Shown here in pieces: positions 38,014 through 46,290 of a DNA stretch of 47,524 nucleotides. The DNA is from Pseudomonadota bacterium (GTDB lineage: Bacteria > Pseudomonadota > Alphaproteobacteria > Rhizobiales > Tepidamorphaceae). Under the pieces are notes generated by a model. It searched no databases. It saw only the letters and a program-made list of their open reading frames with translations, and was not told where the DNA came from. The stretch lies in assembly GCA_023458595.1 (NCBI GenBank), contig JAEWYT010000104.1, positions 1-47,524 of the forward strand, in the 5' to 3' direction. The first letter of the stretch is position 1; each line of letters opens with the position of its first letter. The translations under genes were made by a program, and so were the position numbers.

Positions 38014-40918
38014 GCCGGCGGCCTTCGGCGAAGGCGAAATAGCCGCCCGACAACAGCGCCGACAGCGCGAATTCCGACCAGTGGACCGGGCCGACGCCGA
38101 GCAGGGTGCGCAGGCGCGGGAACAGGAACGGCAGCGCCAGCATGCCGAGCGCGCCGGCGAGCGTCGCCTCGAGACGGCGCTCGGAGAGCAGCCGGTTGCG
38201 GCCGGTGCGGTCGCGCAGCACCCAGCCGTGCAGGATCTGGGCGAGGGCGAGGGTCAGGAACGTCACCGTGCGGGTCGGCGGCCCGGCCCCTTCGCGGCGC
38301 AGGCTGATGAAGTGGCCCATCAGCGCGGCCGTCGCGATGCCGAGCCCGTCGAACAGCATGTCGGCCGCCTCGCCGCGGCCGAACAGGTCTCGGCCGGCCG
38401 TCGCCGGCGGGCGCGCCATGACGTCGCCGGGCTCGGCGAGCGCCAGGCCGATCGCCGGCATGATGTCGGTCACGAGGTTGAGCCAGAACAGCTCCATCGG
38501 CGTTTCCATCTCGCCGCGCCCGTGCAGGGTCTCGGCGAGCATGACCATCACCTCGGACAGGTTGGTCGACAGCAGGTAGCGCACGGCGTTGCGGATGTTG
38601 TCCTCGGTCGCGCGGCCGCGGGCGATGGCGCGGGCGAGCTCGCGCAGGTCGTCGTCGGCGATGACGAGGTCGGCGACCTCGCGGGCGACCGCGGTGCCGC
38701 GCTCGCCCATGGCCATGCCGACGGAGGCCGCGCGCAGGGCAGGGCCGTCGTTGACGCCGTCGCCGATCATGGCGACACGATGGCCGGCCGCCTGCAGCGC
38801 CTCGACGATGCGCAGCTTGTCGGCCGGACTGACGCGGGCGAAGATCGAGGTGTGCTCGGCGAGCGCGCCGATCTCCTCGCGGCTCGAACGGGCGAGGCTC
38901 GGGCCGTCGACGACGTCGAATATCCCCGAGCGCGACAGGCCGAGCGCCTTGCCGACGGCGAGCGCGGTCGCCGGCTGGTCGCCGGTGATCATGATCGTGC
39001 GGATGCCGGCGCCGTGCAGCAGGCCGATCGCGTCGCGCGCCTCGTAGCGCAGCGGATCGGCGAGGCCGACGAGGCCCTGCCAGACGAAGCGGCCGGCCGG
39101 CCCCTGATCGAGGGTCGCATCGGCATAGCCGACGCCGAGCACGCGCAGGCCGCGGCCGGCCAGGTCCTCGTTGAGCGTCCGGATCGCGGCGCGGCGCTCG
39201 TCGGTGAGCGGCCGCCTGACGCCGCCGACGCGTTCCTCCGTGGCGAAGCCCAGAAGCTCGTCCGGCGCCCCCTTCACGTAGAGGCGGGGCGCGCCCTTGC
39301 GGATGTGCTCGCTCGCCATCCAGCGGCGGCGGTGGTTGCGGCTGCGCACGTCGCGCATCGGCCGCTCGACGCGCAGGTTCTCGACGGGCACGCCCACTCC
39401 GGCCGCGAACTCGAGCAGCGCCTGCTCGGTGCCGGACCCTTCGCCGGCGCGCGCCTCGTTGCACAGCGAGATCGTCTGCGAAAGGGCGAACAGGTCGTTG
39501 TCGCCGGTGCAGGCGATTGCGCCGGGGCCGCAGGAAAGGCCGTCCTGGGTGACCTCTGCGACCGTCTCCCCGGCCACCGCGATCACGACCGCCATCCGGT
39601 TCTCGGTGAGCGTGCCGGTCTTGTCGAAGCAGATCGTGTCGACGGCGCCGATCGATTCGATCGCCGGCAGGGCGCGGACATAGGCGCCCTGCTTCTCCAG
39701 CGCGCGGGCACTGAGCGCCAGCGTCGTCGTCGCCACCGCCGGCAAGCCCTCGGGGATCGCGGCGACGGCGAGCGCGATCGCGCTCTTGACCATGAAGACG
39801 GGCGGCTCCCCGCGCAGGAGGCCGATGCCGAGCACCAGTCCGGAGACGCCGAGGCAAAGGGCGGCGAGCTGCTGGCCGAGCCGGTCGAGCTTGTCCTCGA
39901 TCGCCGGGCGCGGCGGCCGGGCGGAGCCGATCAGGCCGCGGGTGCGCGCCATCTCGGTCGACGCGCCGGTGCGGAACACGACGGCGCGGCCGTTGCCGCC
40001 GGTCACGACGGTGCCGGCGTGGACGATGTTGAGGCGGTCGGACACCGCCGCCGGCGGACGGGGAAGGGCCTCGGCGGTCTTCTCGACCGGCAGGCTCTCG
40101 CCGGTCAGCGCCGATTCGTCGACGCTGAGGTCGTCCACCTGGATCAGGCGCGCGTCGGCTGCGACCTGTCCGCCCTGCGCGAGCATCAGGACGTCGCCGG
40201 GCACCACGTCGACGGCGGGGATCAGCGCGGGCCTGCCGTCGCGCAGGACGGCCGCCTCATGCTCGACGGGCCGCGACAGGCGGCGGATCAGCCGCTCGGT
40301 CGCGTTCTCGGTGCTGAAGCCGATGACGGAATTGGCGGCGACGACGCCGAGCGTCACGACGGCATCGAGGACGCCGCCGGTGGCGACCGAAAGGGCGGAG
40401 GAGCCTAGCAGCATGGCGACGGGCAGGGTCGAGACCTGCTCGACCAGCATGTCGCGCCGCGACCGTCCGGTCGGCACGGGGGTCGCGTTGGGGCCGTGGG
40501 CGGCGCGGCGCTCGGCGGCCTGCCCGGGGGCGAGGCCGGGGCGCGCGCTGTCACAGCGATCCAGCGCCGCGGCCGCGTCGGCGACGGCGATCTTCTCCAG
40601 GTCGGGATCGGAGGGCGTCGGCGGTTTCGGCGTACTCGCCTCGCGCGCCGTCACGTCCGGCAGGTCCGGCACGTCCGTTTCCGGGACGCCGGCGTGGCAG
40701 GGGCGGGCGAAGGCGTCGGCGACGAGAGCGGCGACCGTCTCCGCATCCATGGTCCTCGGATGGCGGATCAGGATGCCGCGGGCCCACTTGTCGGCGGCGG
40801 CGAGCTCCAGATCGCTCGCGGACAGCCGGGCGCGCAGGGCCTTCCAGGCCGAGGGCCAGCGGCCTTCCAGCCTGAGCCGGGTGCGGCCGGGCAGGTGATG
40901 ATGAACTCGCACGCGCAC
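37916..40918 (-). CDS. P-type cation-transporting ATPase with N-terminal HMA2-like domain
   Basis: A 1000-aa ion pump. The N-terminus has an HMA2-like domain (HHHLPGRTRLRLEG) without CxxC, then a cation-ATPase N-domain (AALDRCDSARPGLAPGQAAERR). The actuator motif is LTGES in SVDESALTGESLPVEK, the phosphorylation site DKTGTLT has Asp432, and the hinge is MIGDGVNDGPALRAASVGMAMG. The transmembrane motif AIPEGLP marks a P2-like (Ca/Mg/Mn-type) pump rather than a CPx heavy-metal pump. The GTG start at 40918 follows GGCGAG. It ends inside the convergent HMA2-like gene (98-bp overlap). The ion is unknown. Confidence 0.88.
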   Translation of the reverse strand: MRVRVHHHLPGRTRLRLEGRWPSAWKALRARLSASDLELAAADKWARGILIRHPRTMDAETVAALVADAFARPCHAGVPETDVPDLPDVTAREASTPKPPTPSDPDLEKIAVADAAAALDRCDSARPGLAPGQAAERRAAHGPNATPVPTGRSRRDMLVEQVSTLPVAMLLGSSALSVATGGVLDAVVTLGVVAANSVIGFSTENATERLIRRLSRPVEHEAAVLRDGRPALIPAVDVVPGDVLMLAQGGQVAADARLIQVDDLSVDESALTGESLPVEKTAEALPRPPAAVSDRLNIVHAGTVVTGGNGRAVVFRTGASTEMARTRGLIGSARPPRPAIEDKLDRLGQQLAALCLGVSGLVLGIGLLRGEPPVFMVKSAIALAVAAIPEGLPAVATTTLALSARALEKQGAYVRALPAIESIGAVDTICFDKTGTLTENRMAVVIAVAGETVAEVTQDGLSCGPGAIACTGDNDLFALSQTISLCNEARAGEGSGTEQALLEFAAGVGVPVENLRVERPMRDVRSRNHRRRWMASEHIRKGAPRLYVKGAPDELLGFATEERVGGVRRPLTDERRAAIRTLNEDLAGRGLRVLGVGYADATLDQGPAGRFVWQGLVGLADPLRYEARDAIGLLHGAGIRTIMITGDQPATALAVGKALGLSRSGIFDVVDGPSLARSSREEIGALAEHTSIFARVSPADKLRIVEALQAAGHRVAMIGDGVNDGPALRAASVGMAMGERGTAVAREVADLVIADDDLRELARAIARGRATEDNIRNAVRYLLSTNLSEVMVMLAETLHGRGEMETPMELFWLNLVTDIMPAIGLALAEPGDVMARPPATAGRDLFGRGEAADMLFDGLGIATAALMGHFISLRREGAGPPTRTVTFLTLALAQILHGWVLRDRTGRNRLLSERRLEATLAGALGMLALPFLFPRLRTLLGVGPVHWSEFALSALLSGGYFAFAEGRRLISFSASGTAAPSRSSRPVRARSGRVLRRGRG

Positions 40919-40932
40919 GTCGGCGATCTCGC

Positions 40933-41532
40933 CTATCCCGCCAGCCGGCGGGCGTTCTCCCGGATATGGCGCTCGACGACGCCTTCGAACTGCCGCGCCG
41001 CGAACTCGGGCTCCCTGTCGTTGACGATCTCGACCAGCGCCACGCCCTCCGGAACGGCAACCGGCACCGGCGCCAGCCGTTCCTCGATATCGGCGCCGCT
41101 TTCGCGGCCGCGGCCGTGAAGCCGCACCCTCAGAATATCGGATGGCGCGGTGACGTTTACCACCGTCACGTTACAATATCGTTCCGCCGCGTCGCCGATC
41201 GCCTTGCGCGACAGGTTGGCGATCACGACGGCGCCGCCGGCGATCCACTCGTCCACGACCAGCGGTATGGCGTAGCCGAGGCCGTGGGCGCGCCAGTGCA
41301 GGGCCACGCCCTCGGTCTCGACGAGCCGGGCGAAGGCGGCCTCGTCGAGGCTGTCATGATCTTCCGTGGCGGAATCGCTCCGCCGGGTGACCAGACGGCG
41401 CACGAAGCGGATGCCGGAGCGGCCGGCGAAGGTCTCGGCCGCCGTCCGGATCAGGGTGTCCTTGCCGGCGCCGGACGGTCCGACGACGGGGATGAAGGTG
41501 CTGGGGCCGAGGCGCGCGGGCGCGTCGCTCAC
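40933..41532 (-). CDS. phnN: Ribose 1,5-bisphosphate phosphokinase
   Basis: Makes PRPP from ribose 1,5-bisphosphate and ATP, the last step of the C-P lyase pathway. A 199-aa guanylate-kinase-like protein: P-loop GPSGAGKDT at 18-26, FVRRLVTRRSDS and HDSLDEAAFARL characteristic of PhnN, and YAIPLVVDEWIAGGAVVIANLSR. The GTG start overlaps the HD-gene stop (GTGA). It is the last gene of the phn operon and ends 15 bp before the ATPase start. Confidence 0.9.
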   Translation of the reverse strand: MSDAPARLGPSTFIPVVGPSGAGKDTLIRTAAETFAGRSGIRFVRRLVTRRSDSATEDHDSLDEAAFARLVETEGVALHWRAHGLGYAIPLVVDEWIAGGAVVIANLSRKAIGDAAERYCNVTVVNVTAPSDILRVRLHGRGRESGADIEERLAPVPVAVPEGVALVEIVNDREPEFAARQFEGVVERHIRENARRLAG

Positions 41533-42110
41533 GCCGGGCTCTCGGCGAGGGCGGCGAGGGCGTCGACGCGGAAGTCGTCGAGGTCCGGCGTCGCCGCCTC
41601 GGCGTCCTTGGCGAGATCGTCCCAGACGCGCAGCCGCACCGCGTCGCGGGCGAAAGGCGCGGCGATGAACTCCGCGGCTTCCGCGTCGGTGAAGGGGCCG
41701 CCCTGGACCTTCAGCGAGGCGACGGAGGCCGGCGACAGGTCGTCGAAGTAGTCCTTGCTGGTCGCGCAGAGGTAGCGCTTGGCGGCGACGTGCAGGCGGA
41801 TCGGCTCGGTCACGGCGGGGCCGAACCAGCGCGCCAGATGCGCGGCGGCGACCTCCTCGTGCAGCATGTCGATCCCCCTCTCGGCGGCGCCGTCGTCCCC
41901 GACGCCGTCATTGACGACGAGGTGACCGTAGTCGTGCAGGAGCGCGGCGGTCACGAGGCCCGCCGTCGCCCCCGACCGGCGGGCCAGCTCGGCGCACTGC
42001 AGGGCGTGCTGGAGCTGGGTGACGGCCTCGCCGCCGTACATCTCGTGGCCGCGGCTGGCGAGACGGTCGAAGATCTCGTCGACGACGGCATCGGGTTCGC
42101 CCCGGCTCAC
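41529..42110 (-). CDS. PhnZ/TmpB-like HD-domain phosphonate oxygenase
   Basis: HD-fold mixed-valence di-iron oxygenase family that cleaves C-P bonds of hydroxylated phosphonates. Ligands match PhnZ: His35, His59, Asp60, His84 and His107. The substrate residues Tyr25 and Glu28 align with PhnZ Tyr24 and Glu27 (MYGGEAVTQLQHALQCAEL), and Lys111 with Lys108. No 2-oxoglutarate partner (PhnY/TmpA) is seen in the operon. I use the GTG at 42110: GGAGGG lies directly upstream and GTGA overlaps the phnM stop; an ATG at 42134 would overlap phnM by 28 bp. It is 193 aa, typical of the family. Confidence 0.87.
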   Translation of the reverse strand: MSRGEPDAVVDEIFDRLASRGHEMYGGEAVTQLQHALQCAELARRSGATAGLVTAALLHDYGHLVVNDGVGDDGAAERGIDMLHEEVAAAHLARWFGPAVTEPIRLHVAAKRYLCATSKDYFDDLSPASVASLKVQGGPFTDAEAAEFIAAPFARDAVRLRVWDDLAKDAEAATPDLDDFRVDALAALAESPA

Positions 42111-43249
42111 GCTACCCTCCGCCCCCTGCGCCATACCGCCCGCACCACCGGAACATCGTCCTCGAAGCGAACCTGCACCAGATCGGCGGACAGGCCCCCG
42201 GCGATCTCGCCGCGGTCGTCCAGGCCGACGGCGCGGGCCGGGTTCGTGGACACGAGCCGGATCGCTTCCGGCAGGGTGATCGAGTCCACCCGCTGCGGCA
42301 GCACGAAGGCGGCATGCAGCAGGCTGAAGGGGATGTAGTCGGACGACAGCACGTCGAGCAAGCGGTTGGCGGCCAGATCGATCGCCGAGACGTTGCCGGA
42401 ATGGGAGCCGCCGCGCACGACGTTGGGCGCGCCCATCAGCACCGCGACCCCGGCCTTGTGGGCGGCGCGGGCGGCCTCGACGGTCGTCGGGAACTCGGAG
42501 AGGACGACGCCGGCCTCGATCGCCTCGGCGACATGGGCCTCGGTGGCGTCGTCGTGGCTGGCGACGACGATCCGCGAGTTGCGGCAGCGGTCGTAGAGGG
42601 CGGCGCGGTTCGGCGCGGCGTGGCGCTCGTGCAGGACGTGGCGCTCGGCGATGAAGGCCTCGAGCTCGGCGTCGGACATGCCGACCTTGCCCTTGTAGTA
42701 CTCGCGGAACTTGTCGAGGCTGACGAACTGGCGCTGGCCGGGCGTATGGTCCATCACCGAGACGAGCTTCAGGCTCGGATGGTGGAGGAAGCTCTCCGCC
42801 TCCTCCACCACGCCGGGCGAGGCGATCTCGCAGCGCAGGTGCAGGAAATGGTCGGCCCGCAGCCGGTCCGCGTTGCCGGCCTTCAGGACCGCGTCGGCGA
42901 GCGTCTGCATGTGCCGGGCGACCTCGCCCTTGTGACCGTCGCCGCCGACGCGCAGCGCGTCGAGCACCGTCGTGATGCCGGAGGTGGCGATCTGGGCGTC
43001 GTGCGCCTGGACGGAGGCGACCGGGTTCCAGGCGACGCCCGGACGCGGCGAGAAATGGCTTTCCAGGTGGTCGGTGTGCAGCTCGACGAGGCCGGGGATC
43101 AGGTAGTCGCCGTCGAGGTCCTCGGCCGAGGGAGCGGCCGTCGCGCCGGGATCGATCGAGCGGATCGTGCCGCCGGAGGCCGACAGCGAGCCCGCGACGA
43201 CCTCGCCTGAGAGGACGATGCGGGCGTTGGTCAGGATCGTGTCGCGCAT
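42107..43249 (-). CDS. phnM: Alpha-D-ribose 1-methylphosphonate 5-triphosphate diphosphatase
   Basis: Removes diphosphate from ribose 1-methylphosphonate 5-triphosphate in the C-P lyase pathway. A 380-aa amidohydrolase-fold enzyme with the metal motif LVELHTDHLESHF (His58, His61), a further site in VVASHDDATEAHV and the family's PSLKLVSVMDHTPGQRQF. The start is 8 bp from the phnE stop and the 3' end overlaps the HD gene. Its substrate requires PhnGHI upstream, which are not in this window. Confidence 0.92.
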   Translation of the reverse strand: MRDTILTNARIVLSGEVVAGSLSASGGTIRSIDPGATAAPSAEDLDGDYLIPGLVELHTDHLESHFSPRPGVAWNPVASVQAHDAQIATSGITTVLDALRVGGDGHKGEVARHMQTLADAVLKAGNADRLRADHFLHLRCEIASPGVVEEAESFLHHPSLKLVSVMDHTPGQRQFVSLDKFREYYKGKVGMSDAELEAFIAERHVLHERHAAPNRAALYDRCRNSRIVVASHDDATEAHVAEAIEAGVVLSEFPTTVEAARAAHKAGVAVLMGAPNVVRGGSHSGNVSAIDLAANRLLDVLSSDYIPFSLLHAAFVLPQRVDSITLPEAIRLVSTNPARAVGLDDRGEIAGGLSADLVQVRFEDDVPVVRAVWRRGRRVA

Positions 43250-43256
43250 GGCCGCC

Positions 43257-44069
43257 TCAGATCACGAGCTTCCTGAGGCGCTGGGAGAGGATGTCGAGCA
43301 GCGACACGGTGATCACCACGATGATGAGGATGGCGGCCGTCTCGGCGTAGTAGAAGCCGCGGATCGACTCGAACAGGATCTGGCCGATGCCGCCGGCGCC
43401 GACGATGCCGAGCACGGTCGCGGAGCGGACGTTGGTCTCGAAGCGGTAGAGCGAGAAGGATATCCACAGCGGCAGCACCTGCGGCACGACGCCGTAGACG
43501 ATCTCCTGCAGGCGCGTCGCGCCGGTCGCGCGGATGCCCTCGACCGGGCGCGGGTCGATCGCCTCGACGGCTTCGGAGAACAGCTTCGAGACGATGCCCA
43601 TGTTGTGGACGAAGAGCGCCATGACGCCGGCGAAGGGGCCGAGGCCCACGGCGACGACGAACAGCACGGCGAAGACGATCTCGTTGATCGCCCGGCAGGC
43701 GTCCATCAGCCGGCGCACCGGCTGGACGATCCAGGCCGGAGCGATGTTGCTCGACGACAGAAGCGCGAAGGGGATGCCGAAGACGATCGCCAGAACCGTG
43801 CCCCAGATGGCGATCTGCACGGTCAGCACCATCTCCTCGACGTAGTAGTCCCAGTCGCGGAAGTTCGGCTGCAGGAAGCCCGCCGCGTAGTCCGCCATGT
43901 TGCCGGCGTCGGTGAACAGGCTCACCAGCCGGTACATCTCGGCCGGACCCCAGCTCCAGATCAGCACGGCCGCGAGGCCTCCCCACACGAGGAAGCGGTA
44001 GAGCATGTCGCTCATGGAGGCGCGGGGCAGTTCGACAGGCCGTGGGGCGGCTTCCGTTCCAGGTGTCAT
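43257..44069 (-). CDS. phnE: Phosphonate ABC transporter permease
   Basis: A 270-aa inner-membrane permease with about six hydrophobic segments and the binding-protein-dependent transport motif (GATRLQEIVYGVVPQVLP, EAA-like loop). The sequence IVGAGGIGQILFESIRGFYY is characteristic of PhnE. Only one PhnE is present, so it would act as a homodimer; some systems use two different subunits. It lies between phnD and phnM. No good ribosome site is seen at the ATG. Confidence 0.92.
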   Translation of the reverse strand: MTPGTEAAPRPVELPRASMSDMLYRFLVWGGLAAVLIWSWGPAEMYRLVSLFTDAGNMADYAAGFLQPNFRDWDYYVEEMVLTVQIAIWGTVLAIVFGIPFALLSSSNIAPAWIVQPVRRLMDACRAINEIVFAVLFVVAVGLGPFAGVMALFVHNMGIVSKLFSEAVEAIDPRPVEGIRATGATRLQEIVYGVVPQVLPLWISFSLYRFETNVRSATVLGIVGAGGIGQILFESIRGFYYAETAAILIIVVITVSLLDILSQRLRKLVI

Positions 44070-44154
44070 TGCGCGGCTCGCGGGGTGTTCTCAAAGAGAA
44101 GAGGCGACGCCGGGGAGGGGACTCCGGCGCCGCCAGGTTCGGTCGTCCGGCCGC

Positions 44155-45153
44155 TTACGACTGCGGGATCCTGGCCATCAGGCCTTCGTACTTCGCCTTC
44201 TCGGCGGCCAGCTCCTTCAGCTTGGCCTCCTTGTCGGCGGCCGGCATGGCCTCGTCGGACTGGACCTGGAACTCCTTCTTGGTCAGTTCCATGATGCGGA
44301 TCGGATAGAGCTGGGCGTCCGAGGACGGCCGGAAGGGCGCCCACTGCAGGCCGCCGAGAACGGCGCGGGCGGCCTCGATCTGCTCCGGCGTGCCGAGACG
44401 GCCGTAGGAGAAGAAGAACATGTAGATCTTGTCCCTGGTGGCCTGGTCGAGGTCCTTGCGCCAGACGATCGGGTCGGAGGGGATCAGCGGCGACTGCCAG
44501 ATGACCTTCACCTTCTTGGCCGCTTCGGGATTGGTGGTCTGCAGGCGGCGCAGGTTCTCGGTGTTGTTGGTGGCCACGTCGACCTGCTTGTTGGCGACGG
44601 CCATCAGGTTGGTCTCGTGGTTGGCGTTGCGGACCGTCTTGAAGCACTTCTTCGGGTCGACGCCGTTCTTGGCGAAGATGAAGGTGGTCGGCACGAGGAA
44701 GCCCGAGGTCGAGTTCGGGTCGCCGATGCCGAAGTCGAGCGAGGCGTCGCACTTCAGCACGTCTTCCAGCGAGCTCAGGGGGCTGTCGACGTTGGCGAGC
44801 AGCAGCGACCAGTAGCCGGGGTTGCCCTCGGCGTCGACGGTCTGGGCGAAGACCTCGCCGTCGGCGCGGTCGACGGCCTCCATGGCCGACTTGTTGCCGA
44901 ACCAGGCGACCTGCACCTTGCCGAAGCGCATGCCCTCGATGACGCCGGCGTAGTCGGTGGCGAAGAAGGCGTTCACCTTCAGGCCGGTCTGCTTCTCCAT
45001 GTCGGCGAGGAAGGGTTCCCAGATCGTCTTCAGGTTCTGGCTGGACTCGGTCGAGATGATGCCGAAATTGATCTCCGTCGTCTCGGCGTGGGCGGCGCCG
45101 GCCAGCGTGGCGGAAAGCGCCGCGGCGGCCAGGCCCTTAGCGACAAAATTCAT
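44155..45153 (-). CDS. phnD: Phosphonate ABC transporter substrate-binding protein
   Basis: Periplasmic receptor for phosphonates. It has a Sec signal with cleavage after AHA near residue 23 and the PhnD pattern INFGIISTESSQNLK, FFATDYAGVIEGMRFGKVQVAWFGNKSA, then DPNSTSGFLVPTTFIF. It is 332 aa, normal length. GGAGG is 6 nt from the ATG at 45153. It follows phnC by 52 bp and precedes phnE by 85 bp. Confidence 0.92.
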   Translation of the reverse strand: MNFVAKGLAAAALSATLAGAAHAETTEINFGIISTESSQNLKTIWEPFLADMEKQTGLKVNAFFATDYAGVIEGMRFGKVQVAWFGNKSAMEAVDRADGEVFAQTVDAEGNPGYWSLLLANVDSPLSSLEDVLKCDASLDFGIGDPNSTSGFLVPTTFIFAKNGVDPKKCFKTVRNANHETNLMAVANKQVDVATNNTENLRRLQTTNPEAAKKVKVIWQSPLIPSDPIVWRKDLDQATRDKIYMFFFSYGRLGTPEQIEAARAVLGGLQWAPFRPSSDAQLYPIRIMELTKKEFQVQSDEAMPAADKEAKLKELAAEKAKYEGLMARIPQS

Positions 45154-45205
45154 TGTGTCCTCCGTATGAACAGCGGGTTTGGGACCGTCGGCTCGCGCGC
45201 GACGG

Positions 45206-46102
45206 TCACGCGCCGGCGAAGGCGGCAGCCGGCCGCATCGCGGCGCGCGGCTTCGGGGCCTTTTCCGGGACGTCGGGAAGCACGAGCTCCTCGCTGGCAT
45301 CGCCATAGAGCTCGCGCAGGAAATCGTGGGTGAGGGCCTCGCTCGGCCCGTCATAGGCGATCTCGCCGTCGCGCAGCGCGACGGTGCGCGGGCAGTAGCG
45401 GCGGGCGTACTCGACCTGGTGCAGCGAGACGACGACGGTGATGCCGTCGTTGCGGTTGATCTCCGACAGCGCCTCCATCACGCGCTTGGCGGAAGCCGGG
45501 TCGAGCGAGGCGATCGGCTCGTCGGCGAGCACGATGTGGGCGCCCTGGACCATGGCGCGGGCGATCGCCGCGCGCTGCTGCTGGCCGCCCGACAGGGTGG
45601 ACGCGCGCTGGCGGGCCGTCTCCGCTATGCCGACGCGGGCGAGCGCCCGCATGGCGGCGATCTTCTCGTCGCGGGTGAACAGGCCGAAGGTGCCGCGCAG
45701 CGGCGATATGCGGCCGAGCACGCCGGTCAGCACGTTGGTGAGCACCGGCAGCCGGCCGACCAGATTGAACTGCTGGAAGATGACGCCGATGTCGCGGCGG
45801 ATGTCGCGGGCGTCCGCGGTGAGGCGCCCGCCGATCTGCACCGGCCGTTCGCCGACCATGACCTTGCAGGCCTCGTCACGGTCGGCCTGGACGAGGCCGG
45901 CGACATGGCGGATGAGTGTCGACTTGCCGGATCCGGACGCGCCGATCAGGGCGACCATCTCGCCGCGGCCGATCGATACCGAGACGTCCTTCAAGGCGCG
46001 CTTGCCGCCGCGAAACGTCTTCGAAAGCCCCTCGACCACGACTGTCGACACGGCGCTCACCCCCGCTGGTTTCCCGATGGTCCGAAACTTCGACCCGCGC
46101 AT
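45206..46102 (-). CDS. phnC: Phosphonate ABC transporter ATP-binding protein
   Basis: ATPase of the phosphonate importer: Walker A GASGSGKST, Q-loop FQQFNLVGRLPVLTNVL, signature LSGGQQQRAAIARA, Walker B IVLADEP, and the switch His in VVVSLHQVEYARRYC, which is typical of PhnC. The start is uncertain: ATG 46102 lacks a ribosome site, and GTG 46060 would give the usual PhnC N-terminus (VSAVSTVVVEGLSKTF). The C-terminus has an Ala/Pro-rich extension. It is first in the operon, divergent from the FAD-dependent oxidoreductase. Confidence 0.9.
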   Translation of the reverse strand: MRGSKFRTIGKPAGVSAVSTVVVEGLSKTFRGGKRALKDVSVSIGRGEMVALIGASGSGKSTLIRHVAGLVQADRDEACKVMVGERPVQIGGRLTADARDIRRDIGVIFQQFNLVGRLPVLTNVLTGVLGRISPLRGTFGLFTRDEKIAAMRALARVGIAETARQRASTLSGGQQQRAAIARAMVQGAHIVLADEPIASLDPASAKRVMEALSEINRNDGITVVVSLHQVEYARRYCPRTVALRDGEIAYDGPSEALTHDFLRELYGDASEELVLPDVPEKAPKPRAAMRPAAAFAGA

Positions 46103-46290
46103 GAGGCTTAGCGGGCCCGTGTGACGGCTGTTTTGCGCTTGTTTGTCGGTTCGATGACAATCCACAGGCCCGTCAAGGCAAGGGATTCTCGGGGGTTTTC
46201 GGCGCCGGGAGGCCTGCGCAACGCCCTTGACGAGAGGCCCTTTCGCGCCGCATCAGATTCAGCGTTGCCGAATTGGTCAGGAGAGCGCTT

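Noticed and set aside
38081..40408. A 775-codon open frame opposite the P-type ATPase
   Set aside because: It has the repetitive Arg/Gly/Asp/Ala composition of a shadow frame, and the minus-strand ATPase has all its signatures in order.
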